A program made the translations under genes and the position numbers. This document shows, piece after piece, positions 36,420 to 44,795 of a stretch of 48,613 nt of DNA. The stretch spans positions 1 through 48,613 of the forward strand of contig JAUWQY010000011.1 of assembly GCA_030610855.1 (NCBI GenBank), in the 5' to 3' direction. Origin of the DNA: Dehalococcoidia bacterium (GTDB lineage Bacteria > Chloroflexota > Dehalococcoidia > GIF9 > AB-539-J10). Every line of letters begins with the position of its first letter. Position 1 is the stretch's first letter. The notes under the pieces are model-generated. The model did not search any database. It was given only the letters and a program-made list of their open reading frames with translations, and was not told where the DNA came from.

Positions 36420-36450
36420 CTCTCCCTCGAAGGGAGAGTTAAAGTGAGGG
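36420..36450 (+). repeat. Palindromic repeat between secA and the FmdB gene
   Basis: CTCTCCCT-CGA-AGGGAGAG is a perfect 8-base-pair hairpin followed by TTAAAGTGAGGGTGGG. It resembles the common GGGAGAGGGTTAGGGTGAGGGTG family of intergenic repeats. The tail GAGGGTGGG doubles as the ribosome binding site for the next gene. Confidence 0.5.
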
Positions 36451-36454
36451 TGGG

Positions 36455-36718
36455 ATGCCGATTTATGAGTATAAGGCGATAGACGGTGCTCATTGCAAGC
36501 TGTGCAAGGGCGGGTTCGAGGTCAGGCAGGGGATGAATGATGAGCCGTTGAGAAAGTGCCCTGAGTGCGGCGCCGAGATAAGGAAGCTCTTTTCCCGTCC
36601 CTTCTTGTTCCGAAGGGAATCCCTCGGCGAGGAAGAGACCTGCGACAGGTATGCCGAGGAAGAGGGAGAGCTATCAGGGCCCGATGAAGACTTCGACGAA
36701 GATGAGGTTTGGGAGTGA
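36455..36718 (+). CDS. FmdB-family zinc ribbon protein
   Basis: An 87-residue protein starting MPIYEYKAIDGAHCKLCKGGFEV, with two CxxC pairs (CKLC, CPEC) forming a zinc ribbon of the FmdB/CxxC regulatory type, and an acidic tail. Members are thought to act in regulation, but the role is not established. It follows secA by 43 bases and may be co-transcribed. Confidence 0.88.
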   Translation: MPIYEYKAIDGAHCKLCKGGFEVRQGMNDEPLRKCPECGAEIRKLFSRPFLFRRESLGEEETCDRYAEEEGELSGPDEDFDEDEVWE

Positions 36719-36784
36719 GGACGGTCAGGAGGTTATCGTAAAGGACCTCACTGTCAATTCGAAACGGCCGCTCTGAAATAAACC

Positions 36785-38467
36785 TTAGATTCCTTGGCCT
36801 TCTCTCAGGGAGCCGAGGCGGCTGGTCTCTTGAGCGACAATATCCTCATCCAGCTTAACAAATAGGGGCTCGGGCTGGCGGAGCTTCTGCCCCGGAGGCA
36901 AGAACTGGGCTTTCCAGCCTATGTCCTTCACGCTGCCATCAAATCCAAGAAAGGAATGCAGCTTTTCAGAGCTGAAGGGAAGGAAGGGGTAGAAAATGGT
37001 TTTCAACACTGCCAGTACAGAGAGGACAGTATAGACGGACTTAGCCGAAGTCTCTCGGTTCGTCTTAATTGTCTTCCACGGAGCCTGCTCGTCAAGATAA
37101 CGATTAGCTTCCTGGGCCAGGGACATTGCTTCCTTGACCGCCGCTTTAAACTCACAACGATAAAGCAATTCATCCACACGGTCTAGAGTAGCTTCAGCCT
37201 CATGGAGCAGGCGTTGGCTTTGTTCATCCGGTTCGCCCGCTGGAGGCACGACTTCATCGAAATGGCGATGAGCAAAGGTGAGAACACGATGAGCCAGGTT
37301 GCCGTATGTAGCTACCAACTCGTTATTGTTACGCCGAAGGAATTCTCGCCAGGAAAAATCGCTGTCCCCGGTCTCAGGCATATTGGCCGCCAAAGCATAT
37401 CTTAGAGCATCCGGGTCATACCGTTCCAGGTAATCATGTAGCCAGACGGCCCAATTACGGCTGGTGGAGAGCTTCTTGCCTTCAATAGTTAGGAATTCAT
37501 TGGCCGGAACATCATAGGGAAGATTCAGGCCGCCATAGCCCATCAACATCGCCGGCCAGCTAAGAGCATGGAAGAAGATGTTATCCTTGCCGAGGAAGTA
37601 GAAGCTCCTGGCATCGCCCTGCCAGAAAGGCTGCCAGGCGGTATCATCCCCGTGCAGGCCCGCCCATTCCTTGCTTGCCGATAGATAACCGATTACATTC
37701 TCAAACCATACATAAAGGCGTTTACGCTCAAAGCCTGGTTGTGGCACAGTTACTCCCCAGTCCAGATCGCGAGTAATTGCTCTGTCCCTCAACCCTTCGT
37801 TGAGAAAATTCCATGCGCCGCCAAGCACGTTACGTCGCCAATGCGTTTGCTCTTTTATCCAGGCAGCCAGCTTGTCCTGAAAGGAAGAGAGGCGCAGGAA
37901 GAAATGCTCCGACGACTCAAAGCGAGGCGGGGTGGAACAAAGGTAGCAGCGAAGCTCCTTGAGCTCCGATGGACTCAGGGGCTTGCCACACTCATCACAT
38001 TCATCACCTCTTGCGTTATTGAAGTCGCAGTAAGGACAGGTACCCTCCACATAGCGGTCGGGAAGGAAACGCTGGCATTTAGGACAATAAGCCTGCAGCA
38101 TTTTATCTTTGTAGATGTAGTCCTTGTTGAGCAAAGTCAGGAACATATCATGAGCAACTTGAGTATGGTTGGCAGTGTCAGTAGTGGTGAACAGATCGAA
38201 GGAGATGCCCAATTTCCTCCAGCAATCGAGGAACTGTCTGTGGTATTTGTCCGCTACCTCCTGGGGGGTGGCAGATTCTTGTTCAGCACGAATGGCAACC
38301 GGCGTTCCGTGCTGGTCACTACCCGAAACCATCAGCACCTCATTGCCCTTAAGGCGATGATAGCGGGCAAAGATATCGGCCGGCAGATAGGCACCGGCGA
38401 TGTGTCCCAAATGCAGGGGACCGTTGGCATAGGGCCAGGCAACACCTATGAAAATGCGTTCGCTCAA
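36785..38467 (-). CDS. metG: Methionyl-tRNA synthetase
   Basis: A 560-residue class I synthetase that charges tRNA-Met. The HIGH motif is PLHLGHIAG and the KMSKS-loop counterpart is KKLSTSRNW. A zinc knuckle with four CxxC pairs (CPKC, CPYC, CDEC, CYLC) lies between residues 128 and 180. There is no C-terminal EMAP-type tRNA-binding domain. The start is TTG 38467 with GGAG 6 bases before it. It is last in a likely rsmI/zinc-ribbon/metG operon and convergent with the FmdB gene. Confidence 0.97.
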   Translation of the reverse strand: MSERIFIGVAWPYANGPLHLGHIAGAYLPADIFARYHRLKGNEVLMVSGSDQHGTPVAIRAEQESATPQEVADKYHRQFLDCWRKLGISFDLFTTTDTANHTQVAHDMFLTLLNKDYIYKDKMLQAYCPKCQRFLPDRYVEGTCPYCDFNNARGDECDECGKPLSPSELKELRCYLCSTPPRFESSEHFFLRLSSFQDKLAAWIKEQTHWRRNVLGGAWNFLNEGLRDRAITRDLDWGVTVPQPGFERKRLYVWFENVIGYLSASKEWAGLHGDDTAWQPFWQGDARSFYFLGKDNIFFHALSWPAMLMGYGGLNLPYDVPANEFLTIEGKKLSTSRNWAVWLHDYLERYDPDALRYALAANMPETGDSDFSWREFLRRNNNELVATYGNLAHRVLTFAHRHFDEVVPPAGEPDEQSQRLLHEAEATLDRVDELLYRCEFKAAVKEAMSLAQEANRYLDEQAPWKTIKTNRETSAKSVYTVLSVLAVLKTIFYPFLPFSSEKLHSFLGFDGSVKDIGWKAQFLPPGQKLRQPEPLFVKLDEDIVAQETSRLGSLREGQGI

Positions 38468-38555
38468 AGTCTCTCCACGAATACCCTGTTGTAGATCATC
38501 GATTGTTCCGTGTCATTGCCATGAGCCCAAGACCTGAGATGACTATTGGCAGTGT

Positions 38556-38759
38556 CTATTCCTCGGGGAGAAAGGTGTCAATCTGCTTTCCTTTCTGCGT
38601 TCTGTGTGTGATATAACCGCGGCTCAGGCAGCAATCAGTACAGAAGCGCTGCTTTTCTTCTCCCTCCCCATCGGTTACAAGATAGTGTTCTCCATACTTA
38701 AAAGGACGATGACAACCATTACACTCTATCTTTCCTATAGCAATACAACCTCGACGCAT
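38556..38759 (-). CDS. Small zinc-binding protein of unknown function
   Basis: A 67-residue protein with CNGC near residue 14 and CTDCC near 40, spaced as a zinc ribbon. It lies between rsmI (one base upstream) and metG, both concerned with translation, so a role near the ribosome or tRNA is possible but only a guess. I do not recognise the family. Confidence 0.7.
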   Translation of the reverse strand: MRRGCIAIGKIECNGCHRPFKYGEHYLVTDGEGEEKQRFCTDCCLSRGYITHRTQKGKQIDTFLPEE

Positions 38760-38760
38760 T

Positions 38761-39453
38761 TTAGCTCCTTTTCTCAGATTTCAACCAGGCTCGAGTCTTG
38801 CCCTCAATAACGAGAGTGAACTCTCCTCTCGGTTCGGCGAAATGCTCCCTGGCTTGGCTTACTCTGCTACGGAATATTTCTTCGTGAACTTTGGTAAGCT
38901 CACGGCATACGGATAGTCTTCTGTCTCCCAGGATTTCCTCGATGTCACTCAATGCTTCCCCAAGGCGGTGCCGTGTCTCGAAAGCCACCAGGGTCCTCGG
39001 TTCATCAACCAGAGAGCCGAGAAGGCGCTGCCTTTGTCCCTGGCGGCGAGGGAGAAAACCGAGGTAAAGAAACTGGTCGGTCGGCAGCCCCGAGACCACT
39101 AAGGATGTAATCACCGCTGAAGGACCAGGAACGGGTACGACACAGATTCCGCGCCCAACGGCAGCAATGATAAGCCTGTAACCGGGGTCACTCAGGCCCG
39201 GCATGCCGGCTTCCGAGACCAGGGCCACGTCTTCTTTCTCGAGATAATCCAGCAAATAATCAAGTTTAGCCTTTCTGCTATGCTCATGATAACTGGACAA
39301 TGGCGTTTTTATGTCATAGGCACTAAGCAGGCGGCGCGTAGTACGAGTGTCCTCAGCAGCAATGAGCTTCACCTCCTTCAAGAGGCGTAAGGCACGCAGC
39401 GAAATATCCTCCAAGTTGCCAATAGGAGTAGCAATGACATAAAGAGCAGGCAC
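38761..39453 (-). CDS. rsmI: 16S rRNA (cytidine1402-2'-O)-methyltransferase RsmI
   Basis: A 230-residue SAM-dependent methyltransferase of the tetrapyrrole-methylase fold. It opens LYVIATPIGNLEDISLRAL and has AEDTRTTRRLL, EAGMPGLSDPG and VPGPSAVITSLVVSGLP. It 2'-O-methylates C1402 in the decoding centre. It is about 50 residues shorter than E. coli RsmI, lacking the C-terminal domain, which is common in several phyla. The start is GTG 39453, only 8 bases behind a TATAAT box, so the mRNA may be leaderless. Confidence 0.94.
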   Translation of the reverse strand: MPALYVIATPIGNLEDISLRALRLLKEVKLIAAEDTRTTRRLLSAYDIKTPLSSYHEHSRKAKLDYLLDYLEKEDVALVSEAGMPGLSDPGYRLIIAAVGRGICVVPVPGPSAVITSLVVSGLPTDQFLYLGFLPRRQGQRQRLLGSLVDEPRTLVAFETRHRLGEALSDIEEILGDRRLSVCRELTKVHEEIFRSRVSQAREHFAEPRGEFTLVIEGKTRAWLKSEKRS

Positions 39454-39461
39454 GATGCGAA

Positions 39462-39490
39462 ATTATACTTGATCACCGGGATTTTATCTA
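39462..39490 (-). promoter_or_regulatory. rsmI promoter
   Basis: On the minus strand TAGATA (39490-39485), 17 bases, then a perfect TATAAT (39467-39462). The expected transcript start falls about two bases before the GTG start codon. Confidence 0.55.
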
Positions 39491-39499
39491 CGGATCTTC

Positions 39500-39528
39500 T
39501 TGACTTCAGGGCGCCATGCTTGTATAGT
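39500..39528 (+). promoter_or_regulatory. guaB3 promoter
   Basis: TTGACT (39500-39505), 17 bases, TATAGT (39523-39528): each matches the sigma-70 consensus at five of six positions. It is divergent from the rsmI promoter. Confidence 0.65.
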
Positions 39529-39557
39529 TTGTGACACCTTCTATCAGGTAGTCAAGA

Positions 39558-40703
39558 ATGCCTCGCCCTAAACTCAGAGAAATGGAACGCGCTTACGGAT
39601 TCGATGAAGTTGCGCTTGTCCCCGGTGATGTAACCATCAACCCTGACCAGGCCGACATAAACTTCGCAGTAGGAAATCACACCTTGTCCATCCCCATTCT
39701 GGCCTCGGCTATGGACGCTATTGTCGACGCTGCCTTTGCCATAAGGCTTAACATGCTTGGCGGGCTGGCCGTCCTTAATCTCGAAGGCGTACAGACAAGG
39801 TATGAGAACTCCGGTGAGATCCTAGACCAGATTGCCCGGACTCCCGAGAAAGAAGTCACTTCGCTGCTTCAGAGAATCTACAGTGAGCCGATAAAGGAGA
39901 CACTAGTTAGCCAGCGGATTGGAGCGATAAAGGAGGCGGGAGCCATCTGCGCAGTATCCATAACCCCGGCCAACACGAAACGGCTGGCTCCCATAGCTAA
40001 GGATGCCGGGATGGATATACTTGTTGTGCAATCTACCGTCACCACAGCTCGACACATATCCAAGAGCTACCGGGGGCTTGTCCTGCCTGAGCTATGCCAG
40101 CAAATGTCCGTGCCTATCATAGTGGGCAATTGTTGCAGCTACAGCGCGGCATTAGAGCTGATGAGAACGGGGATCGATGGCATCTTAGTCGGAGTGGGGC
40201 CTGGGGCTGCCTGTACCACGAGAGAGGTCATCGGCGTCGGTGTTCCTCAGATAACTGCGACCCTGGATTGTGCCGCTGCCAGAGAAGCATATCTCAAGGA
40301 AAGCGATAAATACGTATCGGTGATAACCGACGGAGGGATTCGTACCGGTGGCGATCTGTGCAAGGCGTTCGCCGCAGGCGCTGATGCTGTTATGATCGGC
40401 TCGCCTTTAGCTCAGGCAACTGAGGCGCCAGGAAAAGGCTATCACTGGGGCATGTCGCATTCCCATCCGGCATTACCGAGAGGGACGCGGATTAAGGTGG
40501 GCACTACCGCTCCGCTGGAGCGAATTCTCTTCGGTCCCACTTCTGCCACCAACGGCACTCAGAACCTGGTCGGTGCTCTACGTACCGGCATGGGAGTATG
40601 CAGCGCTCGGACTATTAGAGAAATGCATAAGGTTAAGATGGTCATTGCCCCATCTATAAGGACTGAAGGGAAATACTTCCAGGCAATCCAGAACGCTCCC
40701 TGA
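39558..40703 (+). CDS. guaB3: GuaB3-family IMP dehydrogenase-like protein
   Basis: A 381-residue TIM-barrel protein of the IMPDH/GMP reductase family, without the CBS domain pair of ordinary GuaB. The catalytic loop GVGPGAACTTREVIGVGVPQ includes the active cysteine. The phosphate-binding VITDGGIRTGGDLCKAFAAG and ADAVMIGSPLA are present. The GuaB3 form is typical of Actinobacteria, Chloroflexota and Cyanobacteria. The reaction may be IMP to XMP, but some GuaB3 proteins have not been shown to be active. It is convergent with the LysE gene. Confidence 0.9.
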   Translation: MPRPKLREMERAYGFDEVALVPGDVTINPDQADINFAVGNHTLSIPILASAMDAIVDAAFAIRLNMLGGLAVLNLEGVQTRYENSGEILDQIARTPEKEVTSLLQRIYSEPIKETLVSQRIGAIKEAGAICAVSITPANTKRLAPIAKDAGMDILVVQSTVTTARHISKSYRGLVLPELCQQMSVPIIVGNCCSYSAALELMRTGIDGILVGVGPGAACTTREVIGVGVPQITATLDCAAAREAYLKESDKYVSVITDGGIRTGGDLCKAFAAGADAVMIGSPLAQATEAPGKGYHWGMSHSHPALPRGTRIKVGTTAPLERILFGPTSATNGTQNLVGALRTGMGVCSARTIREMHKVKMVIAPSIRTEGKYFQAIQNAP

Positions 40704-40705
40704 GT

Positions 40706-41320
40706 TCATAGAAACGCAGTAAGGCAGAACCACATACCAAAACCGGCCAGAACCAGGGCGCAAACCCTGAACACAACCCTTTGCACCTTCTGTGTCCACC
40801 ATCGCCTTGACTCGAATGTGCCTACGGAGAGGAACTCACTCCAGACCAGGTCGCAAGGCAAATGCACGAGCGCCAGCAGAACAATGCCGATATGGCCGAA
40901 CGTGGCGGCCCCGGCAATTAGAGCTATACCCACAGTGACCCACCATATGTAGAAGGCAGGGTTAGTCGCCGTAATTACAATGCCTGTGATCAGAGCGCTG
41001 GCCGGCAGACCGCTCACCTCACCAGATGTTCGACCGGTGGCTCGGAACATGCGGAACCCCAGGTAGAGCAGCATCAGGCCACCTACAAGATATATACCCT
41101 GTACCACCTGGGGAGAGCCGATGAAATGCCCGAATCCCAGATAAATCGCAACTATAAGCGGTATCTCGACGACAGCGTGCCCTGCCGCAATCAGAGCGCC
41201 CGCATGTTTGTTATTGTAACCCTTGGCTACGGTAGCCGCAGTGAGTGGCCCGGGCAACATGACGCCGGTGAGAGAAATCCCAGCCGCTGACAACAGGAAT
41301 AGACGCAAGCTTGGGTCCAT
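40706..41320 (-). CDS. LysE-family amino acid exporter
   Basis: A 204-residue membrane protein with about six hydrophobic segments and the LysE/RhtB opening (GVMLPGPLTAATVAKGYNNK). The family exports lysine, threonine, homoserine lactones or other small molecules; the substrate is not visible. It ends 2 bases from the guaB3 stop and lies 29 bases downstream of the TIM-barrel gene, with which it may be co-transcribed. Confidence 0.87.
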   Translation of the reverse strand: MDPSLRLFLLSAAGISLTGVMLPGPLTAATVAKGYNNKHAGALIAAGHAVVEIPLIVAIYLGFGHFIGSPQVVQGIYLVGGLMLLYLGFRMFRATGRTSGEVSGLPASALITGIVITATNPAFYIWWVTVGIALIAGAATFGHIGIVLLALVHLPCDLVWSEFLSVGTFESRRWWTQKVQRVVFRVCALVLAGFGMWFCLTAFL

Positions 41321-41349
41321 GACTTAGTTTGGGTTCGACTCGATAAAGT

Positions 41350-42117
41350 CTAGATTTCCTCTTCTTCCACATCCTCTTCTGCAGGCGCAACCCCGCCTTG
41401 ACGAGGAAGCATGACACTTACTTTAGCTCGGCGTCCCCTGGCTCCTCTGGGTAATTCGCCGATTATCTTCTTTAGCTCTGCCAACGTCTCGATCGACTGC
41501 GGTGAGGGAGCAACTACGCCATCCACTCCCAATCGCCATAAGCTGGCAAGCTCAGCGCTCGTGACTGGAGAAGGCAGAGTTATCATGACCGGCTTCTCTA
41601 AGAGCTCGACGAACCTTCGACAAGTAAGCAGATGCTCCACAGTAAGAAAAGGCTCTCCACCTGCGGTGTTGATGAACACGCCGTCTACTTCAAGGCTATT
41701 AATGGCCCTGACCAGACCCTGGTCTAATGAAGGTTCAATCATCAGGAACTTGCCTATCTCTTCCTTGTGCAGGATTGCCGCGGCTACCTTGGTGTCAAAA
41801 ACCACGAAATCACACCCTGAATCCACAAGCTTATTCGTATCTTCCTGACTTATGCCCTTCACAAATACGCCCAGAGGAACGTCGCCCGCGGCTTCCACCA
41901 TTTGCTTGACAGTCCCGGCGCTTGGTACGCGGCCCAGTATCAGCCCGGCATCGGCATTGACATCGGCCGCCGTCCTGGCCTCCTTGACCTGCGACCCCGA
42001 CAATCCCGCAATGAGCAGCAGGGCCGGGCCTTTTGATTCAGAGGCAGAGGCACGAAAACCTATGGGCGCGGTTGAAGACTCAGAGAGGCTCTGTAATCTA
42101 TCTACGAATTTGCTCAT
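41350..42117 (-). CDS. TIM-barrel-like protein of unknown function
   Basis: A 255-residue protein whose repeated strand-helix units (LLLIAGLSG, AGLILGRVPS, PLGVFVKG, FVVFDTKV, VDGVFINTAGG, VMITLPSP, GVDGVVAPSP) look like a beta/alpha barrel. The C-terminus is acidic (EEDVEEEEI). I do not recognise a named family or catalytic motif. The ribosome binding site GGAGAT begins at the base right after the tRNA-Thr discriminator, 9 bases before the ATG, so its mRNA seems to share a transcript with the tRNA. Confidence 0.75.
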   Translation of the reverse strand: MSKFVDRLQSLSESSTAPIGFRASASESKGPALLLIAGLSGSQVKEARTAADVNADAGLILGRVPSAGTVKQMVEAAGDVPLGVFVKGISQEDTNKLVDSGCDFVVFDTKVAAAILHKEEIGKFLMIEPSLDQGLVRAINSLEVDGVFINTAGGEPFLTVEHLLTCRRFVELLEKPVMITLPSPVTSAELASLWRLGVDGVVAPSPQSIETLAELKKIIGELPRGARGRRAKVSVMLPRQGGVAPAEEDVEEEEI

Positions 42118-42126
42118 ATGATCTCC

Positions 42127-42198
42127 AGCCAGCGGTCGGATTCGAACCGACGACCGGCGGTTTACGAAACCGCTGCTCTACCCCTGAGCTACGCTGGC
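42127..42198 (-). tRNA. tRNA-Thr (anticodon CGT)
   Basis: A complete 72-base cloverleaf on the minus strand: acceptor GCCAGCG/CGCTGGC, D arm GCTC/GAGC, anticodon stem GCGGT/ACCGC with loop TTCGTAA, T arm GTCGG-TTCGAAT-CCGAC, discriminator T. CCA is not encoded. Anticodon CGT reads ACG, threonine. Confidence 0.96.
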
Positions 42199-42807
42199 AT
42201 CGAAGCAGAGTTTTAGGTCTGATGCAACTTCATGTCTGCTCTTGGCGGCAAACCGACGAGAGTTAGGCAACAGCGCTGCCGGCGGCAGAACCTCGCCTTG
42301 CTGTGCCGTATCATCTGCTTGCATCCCCTCAATTATATGGGAGCAGATGTCCATTGTAAAGGCAACTGAGGAATGCCCCACTGGTTGCTGTGCCACACCT
42401 TCCGCTGACATTCCCGGCGGGTATGACGTGACAGTCGAGTCCAGATTTCAGTAACATGATAGTCGGGCTTGTCAGCATCGGTTCTGATATTACCCAGCCA
42501 GCTAAGATACCTCATCCATACTGTGGTGAAGAGACGGTGCCGAAGTGTCGAGGTCTGAGCCGTCATCTCCGTCTTTCTCGGCTGGATGAGGACTGGGTGT
42601 AGAAAGGGTATGCTCAGGCGTTCAATGGGCTTTCTTGAGCCTCTAAGCGTCCAATTAGAGCATCCTGGGCTCCTCCCGGGGGGCAGAAATCTATGGAATA
42701 TGTTTAGCTGCCCTGGCGTGCGGCATGGACCTGTAATCCGTGCAGGCCATTGTCAGGGCAGCGTTTCTTCTTTCCACTGACAGTGGGGACAGGCATTATG
42801 CATGATG
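42199..42807. other. 609-base gap beside tRNA-Thr with decayed repeats
   Basis: I find no supportable gene. Two pieces recur elsewhere in the accessory region: GCTTGCATCCCCTCAATTAT (near 42317) is echoed near 43371 as GCTTGCATGGCCTCAACTAT, and TTGCTGTGCCACACCTTCCG (near 42384) is echoed near 44034. These look like worn duplications. An inverted repeat AGGCATT...AATGCCT lies at 42793-42818, just past the end of the HTH gene. Confidence 0.5.
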
Positions 42808-43149
42808 CTAATGCCTGAATAGCCTATGCCACCATCTGTGTTTAGGGGCCTGTTTAGGGGCTTCCAAGAGCAATAATCGCTCTTGAAGCCATTCTGCTTT
42901 AGCTTTCCAGTAGCCGACTTCCTGGGACAGTTGCTCGATTCTATTGATAAGGGGTTGGGTCGGTGTGGCATTATCAGATGAGGGCTTAGTGAGCAGGGGA
43001 AGGTCGTCGATAAGGTATGACTCGCCGAACTTGGAAGTGACTAGCCTGGCCTTGAGCTTGCCGGACTTGATATAGCGGCGAATCGTAATCGTTGATACGC
43101 CTAGAGCTTCAGCAGCCTCTCTCAATGTATAGCCCTGTCTGTCGCTCAT
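42808..43149 (-). CDS. Excisionase/MerR-type helix-turn-helix protein
   Basis: A 113-residue DNA-binding protein. Residues 6-50 are an excisionase/MerR-like winged helix (YTLREAAEALGVSTITIRRY, IKSGKLKARLV, then YLIDDLPLL). A coiled coil follows (LSQEVGYWKAKAEWLQERLL), then a basic tail KHRWWHRLFRH. Such proteins often belong to integrated elements or plasmids. The frame could start at GTG 43167; I prefer ATG 43149, where the helix-turn-helix domain begins soon after. A copy of the 71-base element lies directly upstream. Confidence 0.78.
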   Translation of the reverse strand: MSDRQGYTLREAAEALGVSTITIRRYIKSGKLKARLVTSKFGESYLIDDLPLLTKPSSDNATPTQPLINRIEQLSQEVGYWKAKAEWLQERLLLLEAPKQAPKHRWWHRLFRH

Positions 43150-43167
43150 TGAGAGACATTGTATCAC

Positions 43168-43639
43168 CTCTGTCAGTGCTCTGTACTCGTTCAGGTGATT
43201 AGTGACACGGAAGGTTACTACCCAATGTTACAAGCACATGAAGTGTCACCCGTCTATCTGAACTAGATCATGCTCGTGCTTTGGCCGTCGGATAGTGTCG
43301 CTTGCTGTTAGCGGCTCACGGTGGAACCAGGGTATGGTAGGTTGTCGCCCGGCTGTATCATGGCTTGTGCTTGCATGGCCTCAACTATATGGGAGGCGAG
43401 GTTCGGCGGAAAGGCTGTGCCGGCTCAGCGTCAGGCGAAGACATGAAGGCCAGGGTTTCTGATGGGATTAGCTTTACCCGCGAATGCGACGCATTATGCC
43501 AGCTATGGACACGCTCTGAGAGGCGATTGTGCGCGGGTTTCGGGGTTGGCCTTACTTGGGGTACTCGCAAGGAGGCTAAACCGCTGCTGTTGCCACGAGA
43601 ACGGTAACAGAGACGGCATTATGGCAAGGTTGAGGGGCG
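43168..43639. other. 472-base gap holding repeat copy 1
   Basis: Besides the 71-base element at 43170-43240 and the GCTTGCAT...TATATGGGAG echo near 43371, I see no gene. Short open frames on both strands here have no family likeness or ribosome binding site. Confidence 0.5.
43170..43240 (-). repeat. 71-base dispersed element, copy 1
   Basis: Read on the minus strand it runs from CATGTGCTTGTAACATTGGG through CGTGTCACTAATCACCTGAA to GAGTAC-N6-CTGACAG. It lies immediately upstream of the HTH gene. Copies 2 (45884-45954) and 3 (48476-48613) have the same orientation, the same N6 spacing and the same YTGACAG end. Confidence 0.85.
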
Positions 43640-43939
43640 CTAGGCATCCTCGACTGCGCAGGGGAAGATGACTACGAAGGGAACCTCCTTCTTGTGTAGC
43701 GATTGATATAGATGCATCGCTTCGCTTATCTCAAGTGGTTTAATGTTGTCAGCCTCGCCTGGCGCCAGCGTTTGATGTTGGGCAAAGAAATTCCCTCGTG
43801 ACGTTCTGAATAAGAACGTATTCCGGCCACCTTGCTCCCAGTTGTAGTTGTTCCAGTATGCGTCATGGGCTACTAGCGTGGCTTTGTCCGTGCGGTATCG
43901 CTTACCTGCGACAACCCAGTTCATGTTTCGTGCCTGCAT
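43640..43939 (-). CDS. Small conserved protein of unknown function
   Basis: A 99-residue protein with the stretch WVVAGKRYRTDKATLVAHDA and GGRNTFLFRTSRGNFFAQHQ. I recall similar short proteins, often about 80-100 residues, widely scattered in Chloroflexota and other bacteria and without known function. GGAGGTGA a few bases before ATG 43939 is a strong ribosome binding site, which supports a real gene in this sparse region. Confidence 0.75.
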   Translation of the reverse strand: MQARNMNWVVAGKRYRTDKATLVAHDAYWNNYNWEQGGRNTFLFRTSRGNFFAQHQTLAPGEADNIKPLEISEAMHLYQSLHKKEVPFVVIFPCAVEDA

Positions 43940-44216
43940 CGGTTCACCTCCAATTATGCTTTAGGCCGGGCTATGCCAGTATTGCCGGGGCCTTGCCGTT
44001 ATCCTCTCATATTATAACTCAAGGATGTGTCCTGTTGCTGTGCCACAACCTGCGCAGCGGTCATCTGACATTGATAGCGGTTTTTGGACTGGAGGATCTT
44101 CCGTACTGCTGCCGTGCCTGTGCAAGTGGCTATACTAAAGCAAGGTGAAATGATTGACAGTTATCAATTCCGGGAATACGTTGATGCAGCGAACGTAACG
44201 GAAGGAGGAGAAACAA

Positions 44217-44444
44217 ATGAAAGGGGAAATACTGGACAAAATAGCTGCGTTGGTTACCGCTGCGTTCGGTCTGGTCGCGGCACTGGCATGGAACGGAGCG
44301 ATACTGGCAATATTCAGGGCCATCTTCGGCGAGGCCGAGAGCATTCCCGCCATGCTTATCTACGCTGTTATCATCACCGTAATAGCGGTGCTGGTAACTA
44401 TCCAGATAGCGCGTGCCGCAAAGAGGGCCAAGGACGAGAAATAG
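44217..44444 (+). CDS. DUF5654-like small membrane protein
   Basis: A 75-residue protein with two hydrophobic segments (ALVTAAFGLVAALAWNGAIL and AMLIYAVIITVIAVLVTI) and a basic-acidic tail. The LVAALAWNGAI motif recalls the DUF5654 family found in bacteria and archaea; function unknown. GGAAGGAGGAG 8 bases before the ATG is a very strong ribosome binding site. A TTGACA at 44154 may be part of its promoter, but the -10 (TACGTT) is weak. Confidence 0.8.
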   Translation: MKGEILDKIAALVTAAFGLVAALAWNGAILAIFRAIFGEAESIPAMLIYAVIITVIAVLVTIQIARAAKRAKDEK

Positions 44445-44795
44445 CTCGCGGCATACTGAGGTAGGCAGCGCCCCGGCAGAATCGAAGCCCGCAGACAGCA
44501 CCTGGTCTCTAGCATTGCCTTCGGTCTCAGGGCGAAGTTAGGAAATCGGCCTTGTTCTGGTGTTAATATCCGTGTGGGCAGGTGCTGGCAGATGGTCATC
44601 TGCGAGCGAATTCAGCCGGCGGAGTCAGAAGAGGCCGACCAAGGTATGCCTGAGATGGAAACAGGGCCGAGGTTAACTCCTCGACCCTGTTCTCATGTCT
44701 CTTCAGCAATGGTCCCGGCACTTGTGACTAATCGAGCCACCCCTGCTAGAACTGGTACTGAGCACCGTCCAATCAACCTGAACCGGTGCAGTATC
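44445..44795. other. 351-base convergent gap
   Basis: It lies between the DUF5654-like gene and the lipoprotein gene facing it. It contains the CAGATG-GT-CATCTG palindrome near 44587 and the terminator at 44661-44690. I see no gene. Confidence 0.5.
44661..44690. terminator. Bidirectional terminator between convergent genes
   Basis: ACAGGGCCGAGG-TTAACT-CCTCGACCCTGT forms a 12-pair stem with one mismatch and a 6-base loop. It is followed by TTCTC on the plus strand and TTTCC on the minus strand. It stands between two convergent genes. Confidence 0.6.

Noticed and set aside
36719-36784. Hairpin GAGGT...ACCTC between the FmdB gene and metG as a terminator
   Set aside because: The stem is short with a long loop and lacks a T-run on either strand.
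44084-44464. A 126-codon plus-strand frame overlapping the DUF5654-like gene
   Set aside because: The overlapping 75-codon frame has the strong ribosome binding site and a clear two-helix membrane protein; the longer one is out of frame with it and featureless.
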